Origin: an uncultured Eubacteriales bacterium
GTDB lineage: Bacteria > Bacillota > Clostridia > TANB77 > CAG-508
Assembly: GCA_902492015.1 (NCBI GenBank)
Contig: CABUJR010000005.1
Coordinates: 62,001 to 126,000 of the forward strand
Reading direction: 5' to 3'
DNA: 64,000 nucleotides
This document shows, piece by piece, positions 17,063 to 27,358 of this stretch (position 1 is its first letter; each line of letters starts with the position of its first letter). Position numbers and translations under genes: made by a program. The notes under the pieces are model-generated. The model was not told the DNA's origin. It did no database searches and worked only from the letters and a program-made list of their open reading frames with translations.

Positions 17063-17184
17063 TATTCTTCATTACCTTTCTCTTTCTTTTCTTTTGCTAA
17101 AAAAGCTATATATTCTTCACATTTTTTATATAACTCTAGTAATTTTTCATTACTTAATTTAGATAATTCCAAACCTTTTTCCAT
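17062..17184 (-). CDS. 40-residue charged peptide coupled to the 535-residue protein
   Basis: The ORF reads MEKGLELSKLSNEKLLELYK and continues through a Lys/Glu-rich tail. It is a single amphipathic helix with no signal. AAAGGA lies ten bases before the ATG, and its stop codon overlaps the next start in TAATG, a sign of translational coupling. It resembles no family I recognise. It may act as a leader or partner peptide for the downstream protein. Confidence 0.55.
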   Translation of the reverse strand: MEKGLELSKLSNEKLLELYKKCEEYIAFLAKEKKEKGNEE

Positions 17185-17330
17185 TGTTTAAATTCCTTTC
17201 AAGAACCTTTTAATTAACTATTAATATTATATATTAATTTAAAATTCAAGTACATAGTTTTTATATTTCATTTTGATTACAATTTCAAATCATTTATTTA
17301 ATATTAAATTAGGCTAGTTCTTTATGTAAT

Positions 17331-17407
17331 TTGAAAAAAACTTGTGTGCAATATTGGAGTAAGCCTTTATTTAGTAAGATGTGCAGAGCACTTTCCTACT
17401 AAATAAA
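17331..17407. repeat. Intergenic hairpin-element family, copy B (left-truncated)
   Basis: It is nearly identical to 31563-31640: TTGAAAAAAACTTGTGTGCA, then the arm TTTATTTAGTAAG and the paired arm CTTTCCTACTAAATAAA. The left hairpin of the full-length copy is missing. Its right end abuts the terminator of the giant surface-protein gene. Confidence 0.7.
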
Positions 17408-17411
17408 AATA

Positions 17412-17450
17412 ATCCCCAAATGTTAATCTTTAATTCAACAATTTGGGGAT
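17412..17450 (-). terminator. Terminator of the giant surface-protein gene
   Basis: ATCCCCAAAT pairs with ATTTGGGGAT around a 19-base loop. On the minus strand it is followed by TATTTTTATTT. It lies 13 bp after the stop codon. Confidence 0.8.
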
Positions 17451-17462
17451 ATTCTGTATCTT

Positions 17463-20400
17463 TTATTTTATAATTATATATGAATAAGTCTCTCCTATAT
17501 GTTCATACTCTATAGCTTGATATTCTTCTTGTATAATATTTCCTGCTCCATCATCTACTGGTCGTGTCTTAGTAACTATATTTTCATCATATAAACTAAA
17601 TACTAATTTATAAGTTCCTGTTTTTAGATTTTGTTTTAGTGTGTAATCAATATCAAAATTTACTGGAGTATCTGGATTTGTTACCTTAGCATTAATCTGA
17701 TCACTATCTAATACCAAATATTCTAAAGGTATATTATCTGCATCTAAAAGTGTTAATCCTTCATTTACATATTCTTTTAAATCCACCTCCGTATAAGACA
17801 TATCATATACATCATCATAATTTCTTCTATATAAAGATATAGTTATATGTGGATCTGTTAGTCCTGAAACATATTCTAAATCAATATTCAAATCATTATT
17901 GCCTTCTGAAATATATCCTGTATCTTTTTCCAAAGTATATCCTGTTGTTTTATCTATAATTACTTGTTCTTCTGGTAATGTTGATTTTAGTCCATATATA
18001 TCATTTATAATTTGTAAATCAACAGTATCTGAAGCTGATGCTTCAACTCCATAATATATACCATCTGCAGAACCAAAGCTTTCAACTAAAATGTAATAAT
18101 CTCCAGAAGCAAGTGTACTATTTTCTGTATTTATTGAAATTGAAGAAGTAGCATTTGAAACTTTTTCTGCAATCTTAATTCTTGTTGTTCCATCTGTTCT
18201 AGGATAATATTTATTACCATTTAGTTCAAAATATGTTCCAAGTAAACTTGATCCTGTTATAACTTGGTTTGTATCTTTATCAAAGAAAGTTAATTTTATA
18301 CCTAATTTCTTATCAAAATAATTTGTGTCATATATTCTAACAGAATTTATAACTGTTACATCAAAATTTGTTTTTATATTTAATGTTGCATTATTTCCTA
18401 AATAAATCTTTGTCTTATTTAAACTTGCATCAATATCTATTTTAGATTCTGTATCCCAAATTCCAAAAGTTGTTGAATCTATTTGGTCATCCAATAATCC
18501 AAATAAAACTTCAGTTCTACCAGCTTCCACATCTGCCCTTAAGAAAATTCTAAAGTGTTGATTTGATGTTACCATTTTATTTGGATCTGTTATAGTTCCA
18601 AAATCTGCTCCTTCAAAATTAACAATAAAGATAAAACATTCGTATTCATAATCTAAATCTTGCTTATAGTATTTTTCCCTCATGGTCTTTTCATCATAAT
18701 ACTGATTTGTACTACCCATAGCTAAAAATTCAGAAAACTTAAATTCCGTTTTTCCAGATTTTGCATCATCTTCTGTTACTGTGTAATAGTAATATTCAGG
18801 ATTTGTATTATCATATCTATCTATCATTGTTATTGTTGTATTTGCAGGAAATGCATATTCTGTATTTATTACTCTATATGAATCCTCATAAAAATTCTTA
18901 ACTTGTTCATTTTGCTTAAAGTTTGGTTCAGCAAGTTCAAAATAAGCTGAAAAACTACTATTTGTTGTTACATTTGTTTCAGTACTTGTAAATAAATCAT
19001 ATTGCATATCTGGAGTTATTGCTCCATTATATCCAAAGTCATCATATACAGAAGTTCCAAGTGAAATATCTATAATAACTGTTGCTCTTCCTTGATTTAA
19101 AGAATCTTTCCAATAAGCTAAATCCATTGTTATTGTATAATACCCAAGTTCTTTTTCTTCTGTTATATTATTTGAATGGTAAAGATAGAAACTAAGTGAT
19201 GGTGTTGTTGATGAATTTTCTATTGTATAAACTGTATCACCACTAAAACTAGCTATATTTCCATCTGGATCTGAGTAGAAATCACTTCCACCATTCATAC
19301 TCCATCCACTATTACCTGTTTTCATACCCAAACCAAAATTATTGTTTGCTGCATCTTGATCTGGATTTATATTAGGTATAGTGTTCTTATCATATAAGCC
19401 AACTCCTTCTATTAAACTTGAATCAACACTATGTATTGTTAAAGTTGCATTAGGGAAAGAAAGTCCAAGTAAACTTAGTTCTTTTGTTCCTAGTGTTGAG
19501 AATTTTGATGCCATAAGCCCTAAAGTATAATAGTAAACCTCAACATCTGGACCTGCATACCACATATAATAAATATCATTTTCAGGTGTTGGAGTAATAT
19601 AATTACAATAAGAAACTCCACTATAGTCTTCTTCTGTTAATACATCTCCACCACTTAATTCAACATCAAGTTTTTCAAAGTTAGTATAGAAACCATCAAC
19701 TTGTATATCTTGTTCTGGGTTTTTCTGGTGCATACCAACTACATAGCAACGTGTAAAATCTCTTTCATTCCAATTAATTTGATTTCCTAAGTTATAATCT
19801 TTGTCATACATACCAGTGTAAATATCAGAATCTCCACCATCACTACCTGCTGCATTTTTATAAATTCCAAAGAAAGTCATACCTTTTACTTCACCATAAG
19901 ATTCTAGGTTTTCAGATGGAGAAATATTTAGGTTTATACCAGAATACATATAAATTCTGTTATCTACATTTTTATCTATTCCTAAGTTCTCTATTTTTTC
20001 TACATCTCCAACTTTTTCATTTGAACTATTATAAACAGCGCCAGCTTCCATGTAATATTCTACATTTCCGTTTCTGTCAAAAACTTTGTCTCCCTTGGCA
20101 TCATAAGTTTTTCCATCTGTTGTATGTATTCTATTATTTATTGTTACTTGTGCATATTCTTCATTTCCATCTTCACCAACCATACTATAGAAGTTCTCTA
20201 GAAGGTTTGCACCATTTCTTAAAAACATTGCTGAATTATTTTTTAATGTTAAAGAAGAAATTCTATTCAATGTAAAGTATGTACTAGCATGTACACTTGT
20301 ACTATCTGTTGTACCACTTAAAGTAATATTAGAATTGTCTAATAATACTTTAGAAGCTCTTTGTATTGAAACTCCTTTTTTAGGATTATCTATACTTCCA

Positions 20401-23400
20401 TAATTTCTTATATTAATATCACCATTAGTTTTAGCACTTGATGCATTACCAGAACCAAATATGCTTCCACCAATATTAATATCATCATCTGCATAATTTT
20501 CTCCGTTTATATTAATTAATATTGTACCTGTAACACTGATAGAGTCATAATCAAAATCTTTTGATGGATCCATTGATTCACCACCACCAAATACTGTGTT
20601 TCCTATATCAATTTTTCCTTGTTTATATCCTTTATCTGTTCCATAATATTGATTTATTGCCTCTATACCAATATTTACTATTGTATTACCATTTATTACA
20701 GAAGAATTTGCTCCTCCATAAGCATTTTCTCCTATTACACTACCTGCTATATCAACAATTCCTAGTGAAGTATCTGCTCCAGTTGGTCCTGTTTCTGCAG
20801 CATTTCCACCACCAAATATACTTTTACCTATATTAGTAGTTCCTTCTGCCAAAATATACGAATTACCTCTTACTACTGCATTTGCACCATTTCCTGCAGC
20901 ATAAGCATTTCCTGTAATCGAACTTGAGTCTATATAAACATTTGAATTTCCTGTTACAGAACCATTGTCTCCTCCACCATATATGTCATTTCCTACAATA
21001 CTATTTGTAATATCCAAGATTGTGTTTCCTTCTACTATTGCTGTTATACCTTGTCCACCACCAAATGCATTTCCTTTTATTTCTACATTATTTCTAATTG
21101 TGATATTTGTATTTGTTCCTATTTTTCCAGGTATTGTACCAGCAGTTTCTATTGTTGCAGCACCATTTCCACCACCATATATATTTTGATTAATAATAGA
21201 TTTATCTATTAAAACATTTGTAGCTTCAATTACTTCTCCTTGATCACCGCCACCATATACATTATTAACAGTAGAATCTCCTTGTACAGTTACTTGTGTT
21301 CCATTAACATTAGCTGCTTTTCCACCACCAAATACATTGCCTGTAACATTTGATGTATCAATAATCACTACAGTATTTCCTGTTACTACTCCTTTATTGC
21401 CTCCACCATATACTGTATCAGTAATAGAAGAATTTAATACACTTACTGCTGTTGTTGTTCCTATTTGACCTTCATTACCTCCACCATATACTGTATTTAT
21501 GGTTGATGAATCTGTTATGCTTATACTTGTATTATTTTCAACATCTGCTCTATTACCACCACCATATATGGTTCCATTAACATTTGCAGAAGTAGCATTT
21601 ATTAGTGTTTTTCCATTAACTTTACCTTGATCTCCTCCACCATATACATTTTGGTTTACTATTGTCTTTGTATCTCCATTTGGTACTAAATTTACATTTG
21701 TGTCACTTTGAACAATAGCATCAGTACCTTGTCCACCGCCATATACATCATTTGCAGTAGACCCTTCAACATATACATCTGTTTCTCCATTAACAGCTGC
21801 TGAACAGCCTCCTCCATAAAGAGTTCCAATATTTGATGTATTTATAATATCAACATTTGTATTGCCTCTTACAATACCTAAATTTCCTCCACCAAATATT
21901 GTATTAATATTTGATTTATCTATTGTTACATTAGTATCTACTCCAACTTCTGCATTATTTCCTCCGCCGTATACTATACCATCCACAGCTGAAGAAATTA
22001 TATTAACATTTGTATATCCATTAACAGGTCCACTATCTCCACCACCAAACACATTTCCTGTGATTGTTGTTAAAGGATTTACTGCAATTCCTGTTTGTTC
22101 ATCTATACTTGTTATATTAACATTTGTATCACCTGTTACATTAGTGTTTTGACCATAACCGCCACCATATACATTTCCAATAGTAGCTCCATCACTACAA
22201 TATACAAAAGTTTCTGAAAGTTCACCAGAAGAGTTTGAGCCTCCATATAAATTATCTACTTTAGCTCCTTTAGCATAAATAGCTCTTGGTAAACTACTAT
22301 TATTACCAGCTATTCCAGCATTATTTCCACCATTAAATGCATTTCCAACTATTGCATTTTTATATAAATAAACATAGACATTATTAGAATCTGTTGTAAT
22401 TTGTGATTGATTGCCACCGCCATATACTTCATTAATAGTTGTAGCATAATTTTCTCCTATTTTAACAAGTATGTTTCCAGAAATAATACCATTTATATTA
22501 CATCCACCAAAAGCTTTTGCAGATGAATAGCTTCCACCATCAACAGTAACAGTTACATTTCCACCATTTCTAGCAGCTCCCCTAGTTTCTCCTTTTCCTC
22601 CACCATAGATATTTCCATTTAATAAAATAGAATTTTTATCAGAATAAATGTCTTGAATATTTATGTAAGAATTATTTGTTACACTTCCTTGCTCGCTTCC
22701 TCCATAAATATTACCATATAAATATATATTATTAGTTTTATCTGAAATATCAATTTTTGAAGTTTGGTTAATTACAGTATCTTGTCCCTTTCCTCCAGCA
22801 AATATAATTTCTCCTGATGAATTAGAGATTCCTATAGTTCCTCCTTCTACATTAATATCTGATACGCCATATACAGTTCCTTTTGTATTTGACCCACCAT
22901 ACATAGTTCCATTTATTTGTCCATTATACATATTAATATCTACAGAACCATAAATATTATTTTGATTTGCTCCACCATAAACATTATTTCCTATTGTTCC
23001 ACCATATATATCTATTTTAACTTTAGTATCTAATGCCTCAGGTTCTTCAACCGGTTCATCTGGATCCTTTGGAATATCTTTATATTTTAAAAAATATATA
23101 TTAGCAGCTTGATTTGCTCTGCTTACAATCCCCCAAGAGCCTCCTGAATATCTTAAATAATATGTAGTTCCATTATAATATGCATTTAATTTACTATTAG
23201 AATAAGTAAATACTAATTCTGTATCAGATAATGTTAATACATCTTGATCCCAAAACCAACCGCTTTCTGTAGTTATTGCTAGATATCTTCCTGTAGAAAC
23301 ATTTTTAATTGTATATCCATTTCCTGATTTCGTTATAGTCCATTCTTCATTAGTAGAAGGATATCTTTCATCACTAAGTACTCGAGAATCTGGATCATTT

Positions 23401-26400
23401 CCATTAGCAATAAGTTCCCTACTACTACCAATAGTTGTTCCATTTGTAATTAAATATTTTTCACCAGAAATTATATTATTTGATTCATCAACAAATTCAA
23501 TTATTGGTTCAGTTTCTTCTGGTTTATCGTCTCCAGTATAATTAGTTTCACCAACATATCCAAAGTTTCCTCCACCATATACATTATTCGATATAATAGC
23601 ATTACCATCTATTATGATTTTTGAATAATCTACACAGGCAGAGTATCTTGTATTTCCATTTCCAGCTCCTAAGACACATCCAGCTTCAACGTCATATAAA
23701 GTATCTGTACTCTGTCTTGTTCCAACAACTGCATCTCCACCTATATATATTAGACTTCCACCAACTAATTCACCTGTATCATTACCACCCGTTGCATAAT
23801 ATCCATTTGAGCCTCCACTTATACTATACCCTATATTTCCTCCTGTAACTTGTATAGTTCTATCTCCATAAGTTTCTGTACGTCCAGCTCCACCAACAAT
23901 ATTTTGTACAATTCCACCATTTACATATATTACTGTTTTTACTGTTGTTCCATCTTCTGTTGATAATCCTCCAATTATATTGGTAATATTGCCTCCTTCT
24001 ACAAGAAGGATTCTATCTCCTCTATCTGCACCTGTATAACCATGTCCTCCTAGATAAATTCCAGCATAAGCCATATTATCATTATTATAATAATTTTCCC
24101 AGTAATCTATTCCAAAACTACCGCTTTTTATATTCATAAGATATACTGGTTTTCCATTATATGGTGAAACCTGTCCACTAGATGTTCTTGAAGCTAATCT
24201 ATAATATACTTTCAAATTTTCATTATTTCCTTGAACTCTATCATAATCATTTCCTGCAACAAATATTGCTGATGCAGTATAAGATCCTCCATTCGCTGCC
24301 CTTGCTACTTGTATATTAGAATACTTTCCAGATTCTACTACCAATTTATATTCATTTTTATAGCTTGATGAACTTTTTCCTCCTTGAACTTGTACTATAG
24401 TCCCTTGATTATCATTATTAACTATCATCCCTCTTCCAATTCTTAGATTATAGTTATTTCCACACAAGTAATACTGTGCATCCCTTGTTGCATCTAAATT
24501 ATAATAAGAACTACTATTATTACTAGATATATATCCAATCATCTTTAAGTAATCTAATTGTAAATCATTTCCAAGAGTAAAATTGCTTTTAAAATTAATT
24601 GTTGCACTATTTCTATAATCAATACCATCATATAGACTGGTCAAAGTATATGCTCTATTACTTAAAGTATTTAAATTTTCTAGTGTTCCACCTATTAAAA
24701 CTACAATGTTTAATTCTCTACTTGATGCGTTTTGAGCTGTTTTCATATTTCTTCCAAGAATTGTGTTTACATTACTCCAAGTTCGTACAGGATTATCTAT
24801 ACTTAGTCCAGCATTTCCAGTTGTTGAAGTAGTACCATTATTTGCATTCACAAATACTATATTAGCTTCTTTCCAATTAACATATAAATTTATTATAATA
24901 TCTTTTGAACCATTAGTATCTATAGTTAATGTTTGAACTTTTGTATTACTATTTAAAGAAAAATTATATCCTTGCTCATTTGTTGTCCAACCATCAAAAC
25001 CAAAACCTGCAGGTCTATCCATATATGGATTATCTATTAGATCAAAGCTTATATTACCATTTGTTATAGGTATACATTTTACATAAGTAAATAAAGTTTG
25101 TCTCTCATTTCCATCAGCTGATACATATCCAATTAAGTTTTTCTCAGTTGCTGTTAAACTTCTTCCATCAACATTATTTATAGTTACATTTCCTGAAAAA
25201 GCTAACGTAAGATTTAAAGTATATGAATCATAACTATTTTTTGTCCAATTATCCCAATTATTAGCTGATAATGTTACTTGTCTTGTATTTGTATCATAAT
25301 TTATACTTATTCCGTTATTTTGTTGTTGTGTTCTAGCAAGTTCAAAACTATTTGCTGCAGCTTGTGGCATTATAAAAGACATTTGCCAATTTCTATCATC
25401 ATCAATTATAGGATTATTAGATTCTGCTGTAATTGTAATAGGATAATGTCTATAACCACTAGAGTTAGTAGAATTTCCAGTACTCCAATTTGGAGTTATA
25501 TTAAATGTTCTTATTTCATTAATATTTTTTGAATAATCATAACTATAATAATTAATTGTTACCTTTGCTAAATTATTTTCATTATAAATATTTTGGTTTT
25601 CTCCTTTATTATTATCTGTATAATTTTTTCCCATATAATAGTTATAATCTGAATCATAATCATATACATTAACATATTCATCTTGAATTGCAGAATATGC
25701 TAAAACTGCATAGGTAGAAAATTCATTTGTTATAAATTCTACTTTATCTGTTTGCTTATCAGCTAAACTAATTTTTTCAAATCTTATTTCATTTTTCTCT
25801 ATATCCTCTGCAATATGAACAACTTCAACTGGTTTATCATCTATTTTTCCTGCAAGTTGTACTGCTGAAGTTATTTCTACATTCACTGTTTGATAATAAT
25901 CAACTGGTTGATATTCTTTATCACCGTTTAGAATTTTAATATCATAAGCAAGTAATACTTCAGAGTCTTTTAATTCCTCTGTATCTGCTTTTAACTCTGT
26001 TATAGCATTTATATCTTCAGGAGTTACATTTAAATAATAACCTGCTGGTATAAACCCAGTTAATTTTATTAAAGCTTCTCCCAAATCTGCTTTTAATTCT
26101 TGTTTATATAATTTTAAATTATTTATTTCAACTGTTTGGTATTCAACTTCTATGCTATAATTTCCATTTTCTACATCTTCTTTAGTTAAATATACTCTTT
26201 CACCAACAGAATATGAATTTTTTCCTTCATTTTCTATTTGAGATTCTACAAGATTATTTTGAGCTGTTGTATTTTGAGTATTTTCACTTGGTATTTGTGG
26301 AGTTTCACTTTCTATAGAAGTTTGTGGCTCTTGAGTTATTCCAAGATTATTTTCTGTTTGGTTTGGTGTAGATGAAACATTTTCATTTTCTTGTGCTGCA

Positions 26401-27200
26401 TTTGTTTCCTCATTTTTTGAAGTATCTTGTACTTCTCCATTATTTCCATTTGTGCTATCTACAGTTACACTTTGATTGTCATTTTGTATACCTTGGTTTG
26501 TATTATTATCCTGTGTGCCTTGAGCTGGTGTAGTGGTTTCTGTAGAATTTGAAGCATTTTCTCCATTTCCTAAATCTGCATTTGGCACATCTTTATCTTC
26601 TGCAGACTCTAAAATATTTTCTCCACTTGCTGCAGCTTTTGCTAAATCAAATAAAGAATCTGCTTTTGCTGCAACTGGTAAATTTGTTGTTTCTTCTTTT
26701 TTTATATTTTCACTTATTAATGTATTTTCTGTATCTGTTTTAACTGTATTCTCATTTGTTTTGTTTTCAGAAGTTGTTGCTTCATTTGTAACCTGGTTTC
26801 CAGTATTTACGGAATTTGTAGGTTTTTCAATCTCAATTTCAATAGGAACTTCTTCAGTATTTGTTGTATTTTCAGATTGTATAGTGTTAGTATTTTCATC
26901 TTTCAATACTGGCTCAACTTTTTTGTCTATAAAATATTTTTGAGCAAAAAATCCATTAACTGTTTCTGGTAAAATTATGTAATAATTTTCGTTTTCATCT
27001 TGAAAAAGCTCTATGTCAACATTCATAGCATTTTCTGTTCCAAGCTCAACAAAATTTACAGGTGTTGTTACTGTTACTTCTGATTTTGTTAAAAAATTAA
27101 ATTTATATATAGAAAACATAAAAATAGCTATAATTAAGACTATTATTAGGTTTCTTATTTTAGCTTTATTAATATTTTTTCTTCTTCTAATTCTAGACAT
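17463..27200 (-). CDS. Giant surface protein with YGGG beta-repeat region
   Basis: This 3245-residue protein starts with a basic patch and one hydrophobic helix (residues 16-33), giving an anchored or secreted type II topology. Residues 100-330 are a Thr/Asn/Glu/Gln-rich linker. Around 730-785 a segment with FGFDGWTTNEQGYNF and LYVNWKEANIVF resembles an InlB/Listeria-Bacteroides repeat. Around 1235-1380 a ricin-like lectin pattern is seen (GEKYLITNG, GNGYTIKNVSTGRYLA). From about 1440 to 2230 dozens of 20-25-residue units with cores such as NVYGGGNxG and GNTNVxI suggest a long beta-solenoid. The last 1000 residues are beta-sandwich-like. No LPXTG or SLH motif was found at the end. It has its own terminator and probably its own promoter. 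It may be an adhesin. The many plus-strand ORFs over it are shadows. Confidence 0.85.
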   Translation of the reverse strand: MSRIRRRKNINKAKIRNLIIVLIIAIFMFSIYKFNFLTKSEVTVTTPVNFVELGTENAMNVDIELFQDENENYYIILPETVNGFFAQKYFIDKKVEPVLKDENTNTIQSENTTNTEEVPIEIEIEKPTNSVNTGNQVTNEATTSENKTNENTVKTDTENTLISENIKKEETTNLPVAAKADSLFDLAKAAASGENILESAEDKDVPNADLGNGENASNSTETTTPAQGTQDNNTNQGIQNDNQSVTVDSTNGNNGEVQDTSKNEETNAAQENENVSSTPNQTENNLGITQEPQTSIESETPQIPSENTQNTTAQNNLVESQIENEGKNSYSVGERVYLTKEDVENGNYSIEVEYQTVEINNLKLYKQELKADLGEALIKLTGFIPAGYYLNVTPEDINAITELKADTEELKDSEVLLAYDIKILNGDKEYQPVDYYQTVNVEITSAVQLAGKIDDKPVEVVHIAEDIEKNEIRFEKISLADKQTDKVEFITNEFSTYAVLAYSAIQDEYVNVYDYDSDYNYYMGKNYTDNNKGENQNIYNENNLAKVTINYYSYDYSKNINEIRTFNITPNWSTGNSTNSSGYRHYPITITAESNNPIIDDDRNWQMSFIMPQAAANSFELARTQQQNNGISINYDTNTRQVTLSANNWDNWTKNSYDSYTLNLTLAFSGNVTINNVDGRSLTATEKNLIGYVSADGNERQTLFTYVKCIPITNGNISFDLIDNPYMDRPAGFGFDGWTTNEQGYNFSLNSNTKVQTLTIDTNGSKDIIINLYVNWKEANIVFVNANNGTTSTTGNAGLSIDNPVRTWSNVNTILGRNMKTAQNASSRELNIVVLIGGTLENLNTLSNRAYTLTSLYDGIDYRNSATINFKSNFTLGNDLQLDYLKMIGYISSNNSSSYYNLDATRDAQYYLCGNNYNLRIGRGMIVNNDNQGTIVQVQGGKSSSSYKNEYKLVVESGKYSNIQVARAANGGSYTASAIFVAGNDYDRVQGNNENLKVYYRLASRTSSGQVSPYNGKPVYLMNIKSGSFGIDYWENYYNNDNMAYAGIYLGGHGYTGADRGDRILLVEGGNITNIIGGLSTEDGTTVKTVIYVNGGIVQNIVGGAGRTETYGDRTIQVTGGNIGYSISGGSNGYYATGGNDTGELVGGSLIYIGGDAVVGTRQSTDTLYDVEAGCVLGAGNGNTRYSACVDYSKIIIDGNAIISNNVYGGGNFGYVGETNYTGDDKPEETEPIIEFVDESNNIISGEKYLITNGTTIGSSRELIANGNDPDSRVLSDERYPSTNEEWTITKSGNGYTIKNVSTGRYLAITTESGWFWDQDVLTLSDTELVFTYSNSKLNAYYNGTTYYLRYSGGSWGIVSRANQAANIYFLKYKDIPKDPDEPVEEPEALDTKVKIDIYGGTIGNNVYGGANQNNIYGSVDINMYNGQINGTMYGGSNTKGTVYGVSDINVEGGTIGISNSSGEIIFAGGKGQDTVINQTSKIDISDKTNNIYLYGNIYGGSEQGSVTNNSYINIQDIYSDKNSILLNGNIYGGGKGETRGAARNGGNVTVTVDGGSYSSAKAFGGCNINGIISGNILVKIGENYATTINEVYGGGNQSQITTDSNNVYVYLYKNAIVGNAFNGGNNAGIAGNNSSLPRAIYAKGAKVDNLYGGSNSSGELSETFVYCSDGATIGNVYGGGYGQNTNVTGDTNVNITSIDEQTGIAVNPLTTITGNVFGGGDSGPVNGYTNVNIISSAVDGIVYGGGNNAEVGVDTNVTIDKSNINTIFGGGNLGIVRGNTNVDIINTSNIGTLYGGGCSAAVNGETDVYVEGSTANDVYGGGQGTDAIVQSDTNVNLVPNGDTKTIVNQNVYGGGDQGKVNGKTLINATSANVNGTIYGGGNRADVENNTSISITDSSTINTVYGGGNEGQIGTTTAVSVLNSSITDTVYGGGNKGVVTGNTVVIIDTSNVTGNVFGGGKAANVNGTQVTVQGDSTVNNVYGGGDQGEVIEATNVLIDKSIINQNIYGGGNGAATIETAGTIPGKIGTNTNITIRNNVEIKGNAFGGGQGITAIVEGNTILDITNSIVGNDIYGGGDNGSVTGNSNVYIDSSSITGNAYAAGNGANAVVRGNSYILAEGTTNIGKSIFGGGNAAETGPTGADTSLGIVDIAGSVIGENAYGGANSSVINGNTIVNIGIEAINQYYGTDKGYKQGKIDIGNTVFGGGESMDPSKDFDYDSISVTGTILININGENYADDDINIGGSIFGSGNASSAKTNGDINIRNYGSIDNPKKGVSIQRASKVLLDNSNITLSGTTDSTSVHASTYFTLNRISSLTLKNNSAMFLRNGANLLENFYSMVGEDGNEEYAQVTINNRIHTTDGKTYDAKGDKVFDRNGNVEYYMEAGAVYNSSNEKVGDVEKIENLGIDKNVDNRIYMYSGINLNISPSENLESYGEVKGMTFFGIYKNAAGSDGGDSDIYTGMYDKDYNLGNQINWNERDFTRCYVVGMHQKNPEQDIQVDGFYTNFEKLDVELSGGDVLTEEDYSGVSYCNYITPTPENDIYYMWYAGPDVEVYYYTLGLMASKFSTLGTKELSLLGLSFPNATLTIHSVDSSLIEGVGLYDKNTIPNINPDQDAANNNFGLGMKTGNSGWSMNGGSDFYSDPDGNIASFSGDTVYTIENSSTTPSLSFYLYHSNNITEEKELGYYTITMDLAYWKDSLNQGRATVIIDISLGTSVYDDFGYNGAITPDMQYDLFTSTETNVTTNSSFSAYFELAEPNFKQNEQVKNFYEDSYRVINTEYAFPANTTITMIDRYDNTNPEYYYYTVTEDDAKSGKTEFKFSEFLAMGSTNQYYDEKTMREKYYKQDLDYEYECFIFIVNFEGADFGTITDPNKMVTSNQHFRIFLRADVEAGRTEVLFGLLDDQIDSTTFGIWDTESKIDIDASLNKTKIYLGNNATLNIKTNFDVTVINSVRIYDTNYFDKKLGIKLTFFDKDTNQVITGSSLLGTYFELNGNKYYPRTDGTTRIKIAEKVSNATSSISINTENSTLASGDYYILVESFGSADGIYYGVEASASDTVDLQIINDIYGLKSTLPEEQVIIDKTTGYTLEKDTGYISEGNNDLNIDLEYVSGLTDPHITISLYRRNYDDVYDMSYTEVDLKEYVNEGLTLLDADNIPLEYLVLDSDQINAKVTNPDTPVNFDIDYTLKQNLKTGTYKLVFSLYDENIVTKTRPVDDGAGNIIQEEYQAIEYEHIGETYSYIIIK

Positions 27201-27293
27201 CCTAGTGCTCCTATTTTAATATTTTACAATCATATTCTATCATAGGAAGATGTGTTTTTAAAGACTTTTTTCAGTTTTGTAACATAAATGAAA

Positions 27294-27327
27294 AAAAGAG
27301 CAGTAAATGAAATTTTACTACTCTTTT
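27294..27327 (-). terminator. Terminator after the TasA-like gene
   Basis: AAAAGAG-AGTAAA pairs with TTTACT-CTCTTTT, followed by a T-run on the minus strand. It lies about 30 bp after the stop at 27359. Confidence 0.85.
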
Positions 27328-27358
27328 AAATTATATTTTATTAACTTTTCACTTAATT

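Noticed and set aside
17463..27200. Many plus-strand ORFs of 60-140 codons opposite the giant gene
   Set aside because: They have odd compositions, such as Leu/His-rich runs from reversed repeats, and they lack ribosome sites. They are shadows.
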